Origin: a virus
DNA length: 64,000 nucleotides
Reading direction: 5' to 3' (one strand)
IMG/VR virus record: IMGVR_UViG_3300018962_000001
Location: 124,001-188,000 of that record
Position numbers and translations under genes: made by a program. Each line of letters opens with the position of its first letter. The stretch's first letter is position 1. Shown here piece by piece: positions 50,301 through 58,023 of this stretch. A model generated the notes under the pieces. That model did no database searches and was not told where the DNA came from. It saw nothing but the letters and a program-made list of their open reading frames with translations.

Positions 50301-50612
50301 TCAGGCTCCAAGATCATCAAATCCGTAGGAGAACTCGTCGCTAACCGTATTGACGTTAAACAGCCCCGCACCGATCGGCGGGGTGCTCGCTATGGGACTG
50401 CCGGTCGTGGGATGGCGTGGACTGGGGGGCACCTCATAGGTCCACCGCCGCCGCCGCCGGACGTTGGCGGCCCAGAACCGCAGGGTGTTGGGCGTGAGGT
50501 TCGTAATCACGATTCCGTTTTCGACATTCGCGCCGGTCACCGTGTCATACGAAACAAGGACTCGAATCAACCCCTGCTCGTATTCAGCCACCAGATCCGT
50601 CACCACAGCCAT
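50301..50612 (-). CDS. small beta-rich virion candidate, 103 aa
   Basis: The protein starts MAVVTDLVAEYEQGLIRVLVSYD and includes ENGIVITNLTPNTLRFWAANV, a run of Arg encoded by a CGG repeat, and the end SDEFSYGFDDLGA. It is separated from the adhesin by 2 bases and from the upstream gene by 15. It is strand-rich and could be an adhesin adaptor. No family known to me. Confidence 0.6.
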   Translation of the reverse strand: MAVVTDLVAEYEQGLIRVLVSYDTVTGANVENGIVITNLTPNTLRFWAANVRRRRRWTYEVPPSPRHPTTGSPIASTPPIGAGLFNVNTVSDEFSYGFDDLGA

Positions 50613-50627
50613 GATCCCTCCTTCGCG

Positions 50628-51272
50628 CTAGTTGGAGATGGTCCAATCCACGCGCAGGGTGTCATTGGTGGCTAAGACGGCATTCGACGAGAAATTGTCC
50701 TCCGCATACAGCACCGATCCCGCCACTGTCGCCGAGTCAAATAATCCGGCTCCATACGCCGTGGCCGCGCCGGTGGCGGTATAGGTGTACTGGACAAGCT
50801 GGCTGAATTGTGCGCCGTTGGTGGCGGGAGCCGTGTAGTTGCCCGTAATCACCGTTGCCGCCGCACGCGCGAGGCCCAGGGTCGTGAACTCGTTGGTGGT
50901 AACCCCCGCCGAGGTTGACCCGAGCGACAGATTGGCTTTCGATTTGGTGAGGGCAGCGCTGGCAACAGCGATAATCTTAAACTGGTTGGTATTGACCGCC
51001 CCCGGCGAGGCTCCGCCCCCAAAGATCTGAAGCGCCTGACGATTCGCACCCGAATCGACGCGCTCGTTACAGGACAGATCGACCCAGAGGGTGTCCCACC
51101 TCAAGATCTGCCCCGCCTCCATCACAGGTCGCCGTTGCACGGCGACGACCAACCCAAATTCTCCCGGCTGCCGGGTGGCTTTCCGGCCACCAGGGTAGAT
51201 CCGCATGGCATCCCAGGAGGCCGGGCGAAAAATGCGTCCCAGCAGGGGATGCGTATAGAGCACCTGCGTCAT
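50628..51272 (-). CDS. probable virion protein, 214 aa
   Basis: The start overlaps the upstream stop (ATGA at 51269-51272). Residues 1-75 hold YTHPLLGRIFRPASWDAMRIYPGGRK and strands; the rest is a Thr/Ala/Asn-rich beta pattern (FKIIAVASAALTKSKANLSLG, TYTATGAATAYGAGLFDSATVAGSVLY) with an end TLRVDWTISN. 'ATAYGAGLFDS...' resembles segments of phage head or tail fibre proteins. Structural role probable by context. Confidence 0.6.
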   Translation of the reverse strand: MTQVLYTHPLLGRIFRPASWDAMRIYPGGRKATRQPGEFGLVVAVQRRPVMEAGQILRWDTLWVDLSCNERVDSGANRQALQIFGGGASPGAVNTNQFKIIAVASAALTKSKANLSLGSTSAGVTTNEFTTLGLARAAATVITGNYTAPATNGAQFSQLVQYTYTATGAATAYGAGLFDSATVAGSVLYAEDNFSSNAVLATNDTLRVDWTISN

Positions 51273-51940
51273 GACCCGGACTCCTTCTGCTGTGTGGCGG
51301 TGGCATCGCTACTCAGATCCTCGCCTTGGCGGGACCGTTCGGCACGAGCGAGCGTTTCGGCGGCCTGGTCGGCTTGCTGCCGGAGCTGTTCCTCCGGCGG
51401 CGGCGCAGTCTGATTCGTCGGATTGAGATTCATCGCCCGAAACCCGTCCCCCTTCCGGTATAACCGCTCCTGGCTGGGATCAACGTCCCAGGATCGTCCA
51501 TGTGGATCAGTGACCGTGACCGGGGTGGACCGGGGACTCGTCTGGTACTGGCGGAGCGCACTATCCCGCAAGATCGTCCACTGGGCGACCAGGGTATTCA
51601 CCGCAACCTCCGCCGCCGCCAGTGCGCCTTCATCTGCCGCATCGACGACTCCGTCGTCTTCCACGCCTTTGAGAAAGGTGGTAATCGCGGTTCGTGCGCC
51701 ATCAAAAACCGGCTTTAAGTCACGGGCCAGGGTTTTGAGGTCAGCCCGATAGGGATTCCAGCCCTGCGCCTGGAGCGCGGCCACGGCTGTTTGGGGGGCT
51801 TTAATACAGATTTCGCCGCGCGCATCCCAGAGATCAACGAGCACATCACCATTGACCTCAACCGTGGTCGCTGCCTGAGAGGCAAGCTGAACAGCCCCGC
51901 CACTTTCGACGGTCGCGCCGATGGCTTGTGGATCAGCCAT
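51269..51940 (-). CDS. helical hypothetical protein, first gene of the - strand late unit, 223 aa
   Basis: The start at 51940 lies about 35 bases after a - strand promoter. Strands dominate residues 1-55 (TVEVNGDVLVDLWDARGEICIKAP); helices follow (ADLKTLARDLKPVFDGARTAITTFL, EGALAAAEVAVNTLVAQWTILRDSALRQY). The last 45 residues are polar and probably disordered. No portal or terminase motif is present. Confidence 0.6.
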   Translation of the reverse strand: MADPQAIGATVESGGAVQLASQAATTVEVNGDVLVDLWDARGEICIKAPQTAVAALQAQGWNPYRADLKTLARDLKPVFDGARTAITTFLKGVEDDGVVDAADEGALAAAEVAVNTLVAQWTILRDSALRQYQTSPRSTPVTVTDPHGRSWDVDPSQERLYRKGDGFRAMNLNPTNQTAPPPEEQLRQQADQAAETLARAERSRQGEDLSSDATATQQKESGS

Positions 51941-51976
51941 ACGTATCCTCCTGGTGTCGGTGGGGGGCGTGCCTAC

Positions 51977-52004
51977 AGTATAGCATCTGCCACGCGGTTG
52001 TCAC
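51977..52004 (-). promoter_or_regulatory. - strand late promoter
   Basis: On the - strand, TATACT (51977-51982) follows GTGACA (51999-52004) with a 16-base spacer. It stands back to back with a + strand promoter at 52035, making this the divergence point between the virion unit and the right-hand genes. Confidence 0.65.
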
Positions 52005-52034
52005 ATGGTCCGTGCAAACTCCGATCGATGCCCC

Positions 52035-52063
52035 TTGACATACGCTGATACATGCGCTAAGCT
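52035..52063 (+). promoter_or_regulatory. sigma70-like promoter of the right-hand genes
   Basis: TTGACA (52035-52040) and TAAGCT (52058-52063) have a 17-base spacer starting TACGC and ending ATGCGC. It belongs to the promoter family with CG-type spacer ends. Confidence 0.75.
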
Positions 52064-52090
52064 GGGAGCAAGCAAGGGAGGTACCGGACA

Positions 52091-52486
52091 ATGAGGGATC
52101 GTGAACTGCTGAACCGGGTCCGCGAAATATTAGCCCGCATCGGATTGAAGCCGACGCACCAGCAAAGCGGCCTGGATACGCGACGGATCGATCCGACCAT
52201 GCTTGCCAGGAGCGGCGGGCGCATGCCGTATCGGATGAAACCACAGCACCGCGCCGGGTATCGACTCGCCAACCATGTCCTCCGAGTTGCGGATCAGCAC
52301 CAGCACACGATGCGGATCGTGTGGCAACCGGAGTCGGACAACTACGCAGCGACCACCATGCCCCAATACCAGTATGTGTTGGAGCGTGCCCGTGCCGCCT
52401 GCGAATCCGCAGGCGTTCGGGTCATCACCGATACGCAGTATCCATATGATCTCATTCTTTTGCCCACTGAGGAGGATCGCCCATGA
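52091..52486 (+). CDS. hypothetical protein, 131 aa
   Basis: ATG 52091 follows AGGGAGG. An N-terminal helix with RELLNRVREILARIGLKPT precedes a basic stretch (RMKPQHRAGYR, about 49-59), then strands TMRIVWQPE and a helix YQYVLERARAACESAGVRVI ending in PYDLILLP. The alternation of helix and strand fits a small alpha/beta fold. First gene of the right-hand unit. Function unknown. Confidence 0.65.
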   Translation: MRDRELLNRVREILARIGLKPTHQQSGLDTRRIDPTMLARSGGRMPYRMKPQHRAGYRLANHVLRVADQHQHTMRIVWQPESDNYAATTMPQYQYVLERARAACESAGVRVITDTQYPYDLILLPTEEDRP

Positions 52487-53205
52487 CTCGATCGATTGGC
52501 CCTGGATGGAATGGCTACGCCACCATCGATAACCTGGAGGCCATTGCCACGGCCATCAGGACGCTTCTCGCCGGACGCCGCTATGTATTTATCGCGGTTA
52601 ACGAATCGTATCCCTACCGAGTCGACGCCCGCACCGGCCAGCGACTTAGCCCGGAAAAAGCCACCTCGCGCCAGTCCCTGCGAGTCTGGTATAACGATGA
52701 CGTGAAGCACCCGGCGACCGCGCGCTTTGGCGGCCTCACCGCGATCGATACCTATGGAACCTGGGGAATTACGACCAGCGCGCGGGACACCATGAAAGTT
52801 AATGAGCTGGACACGTTGCAAACCCCTTACATCAGCTTCGATGGGCGCGGGGAGCACGCGAAAATCCAGATCCGGCACTACAATGGCATGAGCGAGGTGT
52901 TAAACTGGACCATCGCCGTTGAAGCCGAGCCGGATGCCGATGCGACTTGGTGGCCGCGCCTGTCGCCGGAGCGGGTCATGGAGCGGCTTACGCAGCAGCG
53001 AGTCAACGTCACCGCCTGCTATATGGACGGGGGAACGCATCATCCCTATTGGGTGATCGCAGGCTATACCAGCGGCGGCGAATTTGCGGTGCTATACGAC
53101 GATACCACCTGGAGCGTTCGGGGTGATCGATCGATGCAGCCGGTGGTTGAGGAGTGGCTCGCGCCGATCCTGGGTGGGCGAGTCTATCGGGAACGCCCGG
53201 TATGA
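52483..53205 (+). CDS. hypothetical protein, 240 aa
   Basis: Overlaps the previous gene by 4 bases. The protein is rich in Trp, Tyr and Thr with strand pattern; it includes AIRTLLAGRRYVFIAVNESYPYRVD (about 25-49) and RFGGLTAIDTYGTWGITTS. It ends with an MQPVVEEWLAPILGGRVYRERPV helix. No catalytic or metal motif is evident. Operon context with other small unknown genes. Confidence 0.65.
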   Translation: MTRSIGPGWNGYATIDNLEAIATAIRTLLAGRRYVFIAVNESYPYRVDARTGQRLSPEKATSRQSLRVWYNDDVKHPATARFGGLTAIDTYGTWGITTSARDTMKVNELDTLQTPYISFDGRGEHAKIQIRHYNGMSEVLNWTIAVEAEPDADATWWPRLSPERVMERLTQQRVNVTACYMDGGTHHPYWVIAGYTSGGEFAVLYDDTTWSVRGDRSMQPVVEEWLAPILGGRVYRERPV

Positions 53206-53513
53206 GCCCTCATACCCCTGGCTACTTTTACGCGATCCGGTGTGTCTGTGGGTGTATTCACGGCTGGATCACCCACCCTGCCGTTCGCAAAGTGACCCGC
53301 GAATCGCGAACGGCGATGGAAACTGTCTGGTACTGCCCGGCATGCGGTCGCCAACATCGCACCACCGATGGTACCTGGCTAGGCCAACCTCGCAAAGCCT
53401 ATGAGGAAATCACGGACGAATCGCAGCTGCCCACACAAGGCAGTCGTGGTCATGGGCCAAGGCGGATACGGAACGGGCAGATCTTCGAGGTTCCTGAGGA
53501 GGATAGCTGGTGA
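53202..53513 (+). CDS. zinc-finger hypothetical protein, 103 aa
   Basis: The start ATG 53202 overlaps the upstream stop. The first half has two Cys pairs, CVCGC (about 14-18) and CPAC (about 45-48) in a ribbon arrangement around ETVWYCPACGRQHRTTDGTW. The second half is hydrophilic. A small zinc ribbon, possibly DNA or RNA binding. It overlaps the next gene by 4 bases (GTGA). Confidence 0.65.
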   Translation: MSPHTPGYFYAIRCVCGCIHGWITHPAVRKVTRESRTAMETVWYCPACGRQHRTTDGTWLGQPRKAYEEITDESQLPTQGSRGHGPRRIRNGQIFEVPEEDSW

Positions 53514-53950
53514 GTGATTCATTGGTGTCGGAGGGAGCGTATCGGCATCCGCGTGGCGTCTATTTTGCGCACGAGTGGGATGCGTGGCGCAAGCGCGTTG
53601 TCGCCGCCCAGGAGGCCGTGAGTGCCGCCAATCGGGCAGCAGAGCGTGCTACGGAGGAGTATGATGCCGCGATGGCCGAGTATGCCGAACGGCTGGTGAC
53701 GCGCTGGGCCACATATAGCGCGGGTGGGGTGCTGCCAGATGTCATCTATGCCCGGCTGCGGCAGGAGGGACATCCCGGCCAGCTCATTGCCGATAGCATC
53801 TGGTGGGTCTGGCGGCGACTCGATCGCGAGTTTTATGCCATCGAGCATATTACGGACGATCAGGCGCGGACAGGGTATGAACAGCTCGATCAGTTTCGCA
53901 CGTGGTGGTCGATCGCCAATCGCTGTGCCGAACAGGAAGGCACCGCATGA
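53510..53950 (+). CDS. hypothetical helical protein, 146 aa
   Basis: A GTG start overlaps the upstream stop. Residues 22-65 form a long helix (WRKRVVAAQEAVSAANRAAERATEEYDAAMAEYAERL, quoted in part by position), followed by IWWVWRRLDREFYAIEHIT and another helix. Trp-rich C-terminal half. The gene is coupled to the macro-domain gene by ATGA. Function unknown. Confidence 0.65.
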   Translation: MSDSLVSEGAYRHPRGVYFAHEWDAWRKRVVAAQEAVSAANRAAERATEEYDAAMAEYAERLVTRWATYSAGGVLPDVIYARLRQEGHPGQLIADSIWWVWRRLDREFYAIEHITDDQARTGYEQLDQFRTWWSIANRCAEQEGTA

Positions 53951-54426
53951 TTCTGCAAGTTGGGAATATGTGGGATATGTGGGATACTGCCGACCTGTTT
54001 CTCATTACGACCAACAGCACGATCAAAAAGAACGGCGCGCTCGTGATGGGTCGCGGGATTGCGCACCAGGCACGCGACCGTTTTTCAGGGATCGATCATA
54101 CGTGGGGCCAGCACATTGAGCAGCTGTGTGGACATCTCGGAGTCTATGGCCTGCTCATCAGCGCCGCGTGGCCCGACAAGAAGATTGGGGCGTTCCAGGT
54201 CAAACAACATTTCCGCGATCGGGCAGATCCGGCGCTGATTGCCGCCAGTGCTGCTCGCCTGCGGGCGTGGTGTACGACTCATCCCCAGGCCACCGTGCAT
54301 CTCAACTTTCCCGGCATTGGGAATGGTCGTTTAGATCGATCGGTCGTCCTGCCCCTGCTTCATCGCTTACCGGATTCGGTAACGGTCTGGGAATTGCCCA
54401 AGGAGACTCACGATGACCCGGCCTGA
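53947..54426 (+). CDS. macro-domain protein (ADP-ribose binding), 159 aa
   Basis: The start ATG 53947 overlaps the upstream stop. The macro-domain signature is clear: TNSTIKKNGALVMGRGIAHQAR (residues 22-43) is the adenine/ribose-binding loop with the conserved Asn, and NFPGIGNGRL (about 118-127) is the phosphate loop. Such domains bind or hydrolyse ADP-ribose, ADP-ribose-1''-phosphate or ADP-ribosyl groups. In phages they may counter ADP-ribosylation or support NAD-related defence evasion. It sits in the early operon, as expected for a host-takeover or counter-defence function. Confidence 0.82.
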   Translation: MILQVGNMWDMWDTADLFLITTNSTIKKNGALVMGRGIAHQARDRFSGIDHTWGQHIEQLCGHLGVYGLLISAAWPDKKIGAFQVKQHFRDRADPALIAASAARLRAWCTTHPQATVHLNFPGIGNGRLDRSVVLPLLHRLPDSVTVWELPKETHDDPA

Positions 54427-54754
54427 TTCCCCCATTGTCACCATTTCCGGCGATGTCAGCAGCCCGACAGAGGGGTCGGCTACCTATGCCATCGGAGCAC
54501 TGCGCGGTGGGCCGGTTCGCCGGGTCTTTGTGTATGGTCCCGGCGAAGGGATGCCGCCCATGTTTGAAATGATCGGTGTCGTCCGTGGGCGCACCCCTGG
54601 GGACGCAATCGCGACGTGGCTCCAAGATCGCTTTCGCGAGGCCAGGGAAATTCACGCCAGCATCTTCTGGCATCCGAAAAATGTCCAGCTGCGCCGATTT
54701 GTGTACGATGTTCATATCCAGATTGCGGGAGAAGAACGCGATGCCACGATTTAA
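54413..54754 (+). CDS. hypothetical protein, 113 aa
   Basis: Overlaps the macro-domain gene by 14 bases. A strand-rich first half (PIVTISGDVSSPTEGSATYAIG, RRVFVYGPGE) precedes a helix (GDAIATWLQDRFREAREI) and a strand end (LRRFVYDVHIQIAGEE). Compact mixed fold of unknown role. Confidence 0.6.
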   Translation: MTRPDSPIVTISGDVSSPTEGSATYAIGALRGGPVRRVFVYGPGEGMPPMFEMIGVVRGRTPGDAIATWLQDRFREAREIHASIFWHPKNVQLRRFVYDVHIQIAGEERDATI

Positions 54755-55049
54755 CCGCTCCAAGACCTTATTCCGGGTGTATCGATTGCTGTGCATTCCC
54801 TTGCCCCAAGGCGGCGGCGGCACGAAGTCTGCCGCAACGACCGGCTATGTATCCTTTAGCGAAGATATGCGCCATGCCTTGCCGCTGATTCAGGACGTGA
54901 TCCGCCAGTGTTATCAAGGCGAGGATTACCAGGGATCGGTAGAGGAAACGTTAACCAAACTGGAAGCCTGGCATGCCGCGCGTACCCGTGCGAATTGGGA
55001 TTTTGCCGGGTCTGGGTGGAAACAACGGGTGTCGGAGGACGGCCAATGA
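54741..55049 (+). CDS. hypothetical protein, paralogue A, 102 aa
   Basis: ATG 54741 follows GGAGAAG and overlaps the upstream gene. The second half reads ALPLIQDVIRQCYQ then ETLTKLEAWHAARTRANWDF. The next gene has the same spacing of residues (ALPKIEAVIDECSR then QTLQLMERWHAIRVEEGWSY), so the two are tandem paralogues. The N-terminal 25 residues are basic and contain a glycine run. Function unknown. Confidence 0.65.
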   Translation: MPRFNRSKTLFRVYRLLCIPLPQGGGGTKSAATTGYVSFSEDMRHALPLIQDVIRQCYQGEDYQGSVEETLTKLEAWHAARTRANWDFAGSGWKQRVSEDGQ

Positions 55050-55309
55050 CGATTCAAGAAGCACTCCAACGACTCGGACGGGTGATCCGCATCCCGATTC
55101 ACAATGGCAGTAATCAGTATGCTGCCGACCTGATGTATGCCCTGCCAAAGATCGAAGCGGTTATTGATGAATGCTCTCGCAACACCCCCGATATGGAGAT
55201 CATCGAGCAAACACTCCAGCTCATGGAACGCTGGCACGCCATCCGCGTCGAGGAGGGGTGGAGCTACCTGGGCGCGGGCATTGTGGGCGTGATCCGGCGC
55301 GCTCCCTGA
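55046..55309 (+). CDS. hypothetical protein, paralogue B, 87 aa
   Basis: The start ATG 55046 overlaps the preceding stop (ATGA). The pattern L-KI--VI-EC and LE-WHA-R---W matches the preceding gene over about 60 residues. Small, helical, with a C-terminal Gly-Ala-Gly stretch that could be a turn. Last gene of this operon segment before a 74-base gap. Confidence 0.65.
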   Translation: MTIQEALQRLGRVIRIPIHNGSNQYAADLMYALPKIEAVIDECSRNTPDMEIIEQTLQLMERWHAIRVEEGWSYLGAGIVGVIRRAP

Positions 55310-55383
55310 TATTATTTCCGGTTGTGGCCCTCCGAGACGATTAACAGAGTGGGAGCCTTTTCCCGTCGTAGGAGTGTCACGAT

Positions 55384-55692
55384 ATGCCACGGAAACCAAT
55401 CACGGAAATCCTGCGCGAAGTAACGGAGCAACTGGAGCGCGAAACCCCGGAAGAACGCGAGGCGCGGCATCGCGCGCAAATCCCTGGCGATCTGGTGTGT
55501 GAGTGGTTGATCCAGAAAGAGGACGAGCGGCAGGCACGCGAGTCAGGGACTCCCATCCCGACCCTGCGCCTGCACACCTTTGTCACCCGGTTATACCACC
55601 ACTACGGCCAGGAGGTGGCCCATGAGGTCGTCGAGTTGATCCTGCTCCATCACCAGATGACCGACTATGAAAGCCTCGAACCCGAAGTCTAG
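55384..55692 (+). CDS. hypothetical helical acidic protein, 102 aa
   Basis: ATG 55384 follows AGGAGTG. The protein is Glu- and Arg-rich and helical, with a central AQIPGDLVCEWLIQKEDE and a histidine-bearing C-terminal helix (HTFVTRLYHHYGQEVAHEVVELILLHH). The His-rich helix may bind metal. It converges with an opposite-strand gene, overlapping by 4 bases. Confidence 0.6.
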   Translation: MPRKPITEILREVTEQLERETPEEREARHRAQIPGDLVCEWLIQKEDERQARESGTPIPTLRLHTFVTRLYHHYGQEVAHEVVELILLHHQMTDYESLEPEV

Positions 55693-56057
55693 GTTTCGTC
55701 GCGGGGGCGCGTCTCGCCCGCCCGCTTACATGCCAGGAGCTGGCGCGCGGTATCAGTTGGCATCGATTCGATATGGAGATCATCGCCCACGACAACCGTG
55801 GGCGATCGTTTCGTCCATCCCGCCACCAATGCTTCACCGAACGACTGCGCAAACGCCGCCGCCGCCGGATCATCGGCATCGAACCCGATCAGGACAATGG
55901 CGCGTGCCGACGAGACCACCTCGCGAATAGTTGTCCGCAGCCCCAACTGTTCTTCAAGCCACTGAATGCGCGCGTAGCAGCGCTCCAGATGGTCGTGTGC
56001 AGCCCGTTCTCCATCGGTTAAGGGACGGGCATCGGGCGGCCAGGTTGCTTCACTCAT
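55689..56057 (-). CDS. hypothetical protein, isolated on the - strand, 122 aa
   Basis: The start at 56057 follows GGGAGGAT. A helical N-terminus (ERAAHDHLERCYARIQWLEEQL) leads to strand-helix repeats REVVSSARAIVLIGFDADDPAAAAFAQSFGEALVAGW. These resemble a small Rossmann-like or nucleotide-handling fold with a 'D-DDP' segment. It stands alone against the + strand operon and has its own promoter, as lysogeny or moron genes often do (inference). Function unknown. Confidence 0.65.
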   Translation of the reverse strand: MSEATWPPDARPLTDGERAAHDHLERCYARIQWLEEQLGLRTTIREVVSSARAIVLIGFDADDPAAAAFAQSFGEALVAGWTKRSPTVVVGDDLHIESMPTDTARQLLACKRAGETRPRDET

Positions 56058-56091
56058 CGAATTAATCCTCCCTGATAGGCATACCAGGAGC

Positions 56092-56119
56092 AGTATAGCG
56101 ACCTTTGGAATCTGTGCAA
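56092..56119 (-). promoter_or_regulatory. - strand promoter of the isolated gene
   Basis: On the - strand, TATACT (56092-56097) follows TTGCAC (56114-56119) with a 16-base spacer. It is divergent to the + promoter at 56137. Confidence 0.5.
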
Positions 56120-56136
56120 TCTGCGCGATGTGCCTC

Positions 56137-56165
56137 TTGACATTCGCGTGTATATGCGCTATTCT
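56137..56165 (+). promoter_or_regulatory. sigma70-like promoter of the DUF932 gene
   Basis: TTGACA (56137-56142) and TATTCT (56160-56165) have a 17-base spacer starting TTCGCG and ending ATGCGC, as in the other right-hand promoters. Confidence 0.75.
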
Positions 56166-56224
56166 ACCCTCATCGGAACCGCGTGACGAAGAAACGGGCC
56201 ATATACGAAAGGACAGGAAGCCAC

Positions 56225-57304
56225 ATGGACAACATTCTCGGCGATCGCTTCATTATGCACGGGACGGATGAACGGGACAAAGCCTGGCACCGCAAGGGAA
56301 ACACCTTCACAAAGGATGTCATGTCAGCAATGGAAGCCTACGAGCGCCTGGGGCGCATGCCGGTTCGCCTGGTCCCACTGCAAACCGCGCCGGAGATCGC
56401 GCCTGATGGCAGCACCATCCCTGGGATCACGATCCCGAATCGGGCGATCATGCGCGGCCCGATCCCGGAGGACCAAACGGATGTGTGCTTCGGAGTCGTC
56501 GGGCCGGAGTATGTCCTCATCACCCCGGAGCAAGTCGCCCGTATCTGGGACGAGGTTTCAGGGCAGGGTCGAATCGAAACGATGGGCTTTCTGGGCCAGG
56601 GCGAGCGTCTGTTCGTCACGCGCAAGGAACGCCCGCTGGAAATCGACGGCGACGAGGTGGAGATGTACACGGTCCTCGACTCGCCGATGCAGCAGGGCTA
56701 TAGCGCCCAGATCTTGATCACGCCCTGGCGAGTTGTCTGCCAAAATACGCTGATTGCAGCGATCGAAGGGGCACGCGAACGCTGGCAAATTGCCCACAGC
56801 GAGGGGGCACATATCAAGCTGATGGAATGGCTCTCGCTCGCCTTCGCGCGCACCGACGAGAAGGTTAACAACATCAAGACCGCCTTTGAAGCCCTGGCTG
56901 CCGGAGGCTCCTGCACGATCGAGGAGATCGAATACGTCGCGATCCAGACCTATCCCGATCCGAAAAAGCCCCGCCGCAACTGCCCGCCCGCGCAGTACAC
57001 GCAGCGCATGGAAATCTTCGAGGACGTGCTGACTCGGCAGCGCAACCGGCGCGCGGCGGCGATCGAGTTTGCGCAGGGGAAGGGTGCAGGGCTGGCGGAT
57101 CGCGCGATCACCCCCTGGGTCATCTATAATGCAATGGCCGAGCACGCCCAATACTGCTCATCCACACGGGGCAAGATCGGTGCGGACACGTTGTTCGGAG
57201 AGCGGGCAAAGTGGATCGCGAATGCCTTTAACGCATCGATGGATCTGGTGACGGGCAAGCGGCACGCGACTCCCGAAGTCGAAATGGCCGCGCTCGCCAA
57301 CTAG
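56225..57304 (+). CDS. DUF932 phage/plasmid-like protein, 359 aa
   Basis: ATG 56225 has AGGAAG upstream; an in-frame GTG at 56183 lies very near the promoter and is less likely. The signature sequence GTDERDKAWHRKGN near the N-terminus, FGVVGPEYVLITPEQV, YTVLDSPMQQGYSAQILITPWRVVCQNTL and the C-terminal YNAMAEHAQYCSSTRG identify DUF932 (also TIGR03299). Members are widespread in phages and plasmids, often highly expressed early, with unknown function. It has its own promoter and a downstream hairpin, so it is a single-gene unit. Confidence 0.85.
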   Translation: MDNILGDRFIMHGTDERDKAWHRKGNTFTKDVMSAMEAYERLGRMPVRLVPLQTAPEIAPDGSTIPGITIPNRAIMRGPIPEDQTDVCFGVVGPEYVLITPEQVARIWDEVSGQGRIETMGFLGQGERLFVTRKERPLEIDGDEVEMYTVLDSPMQQGYSAQILITPWRVVCQNTLIAAIEGARERWQIAHSEGAHIKLMEWLSLAFARTDEKVNNIKTAFEALAAGGSCTIEEIEYVAIQTYPDPKKPRRNCPPAQYTQRMEIFEDVLTRQRNRRAAAIEFAQGKGAGLADRAITPWVIYNAMAEHAQYCSSTRGKIGADTLFGERAKWIANAFNASMDLVTGKRHATPEVEMAALAN

Positions 57305-57314
57305 AATCGCTCTG

Positions 57315-57340
57315 GGGGGAAGCAACCTCTCGCTTCCCCC
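57315..57340 (+). terminator. hairpin after the DUF932 gene
   Basis: GGGGGAAGC and GCTTCCCCC form a perfect 9-bp stem around AACCTCTC. The following sequence is C/T-mixed rather than a pure T run, so termination may be partial. Confidence 0.6.
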
Positions 57341-57372
57341 ACCGTATCTCTCCTTAAGAGAAAGGAATCGCT

Positions 57373-57954
57373 ATGTTAAGCTTCATGCACCGCTGGATTG
57401 GCCTGCTGCTCGTACTCCTGATGCTGGCCGCTTGCGGCACGAACAACGCCCCGCCACCACAAAGTGATGCGCGCGGGACGAGCTGGAATGTCTCAACCTT
57501 CGGCGGTGATCTCGCCGTCGATGTCGATCGCGCCTACTACCGGATTGAAGGCGAGGTGATTGGGGAGCTGCGCGATCTGGAGCGCTATCGCAGCAGCAGT
57601 TCCTTTACTGCCGTGAATGGGGTTGCGTCCGGCTCCAGTTGGAGTGAAACAGACGGAAAAGGGTTTGTCCGGGTGCGTGTCTCTCGGATCGAACCCGCAG
57701 CGCCCCATATCGGCACGGTCGAGCAAGTGCTCCTGCTCAAATCCACGGATAGCAAGATTAAGGCGGTCTTGCCCGGCGATCGGGTGACCTTTATCTGCCG
57801 GGCGAATTTTGAAGCGGTTGCCCCCGTCCTCGTCGATCAGGTGTACACCGCCGAGGATAAAGAGCAAGGCGGCGTATGGGAATTCGATTACTGCCGTATG
57901 GACACGCCGCAGCTGGGCGTTCCCGACCCCACCCCCACCATCCCCAAGGAGTAA
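57373..57954 (+). CDS. phage-encoded lipoprotein, 193 aa
   Basis: ATG 57373 follows AAAGGAAT. Residues 1-21 make a lipoprotein signal peptide, with the hydrophobic core IGLLLVLLML and lipobox LAAC (cleavage before Cys20 or 21). The mature part has a Thr/Asn/Pro linker, then strands FGGDLAVDVDRAYYRIEGEVIGEL (in part) and VTFICRANFEAVAPVLVDQVYT, like an OB-type fold, and ends in a PTPTIP tail. Exported lipoproteins of phages often block superinfection. Mature protein would be lipid-anchored; function inferred only by analogy. Confidence 0.75.
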   Translation: MLSFMHRWIGLLLVLLMLAACGTNNAPPPQSDARGTSWNVSTFGGDLAVDVDRAYYRIEGEVIGELRDLERYRSSSSFTAVNGVASGSSWSETDGKGFVRVRVSRIEPAAPHIGTVEQVLLLKSTDSKIKAVLPGDRVTFICRANFEAVAPVLVDQVYTAEDKEQGGVWEFDYCRMDTPQLGVPDPTPTIPKE

Positions 57955-57975
57955 CGACTCAATCCACACACGGAA

Positions 57976-57998
57976 GGGGGGATCATCACGATCCCCCC
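57976..57998 (+). terminator. hairpin after the lipoprotein gene
   Basis: GGGGGGATC and GATCCCCCC form a perfect 9-bp stem around ATCAC. It is followed by TCGGCTTGC with no T run; likely a partial terminator or stabiliser. Confidence 0.6.
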
Positions 57999-58023
57999 TC
58001 GGCTTGCTGAAAGGAAGAACGCG

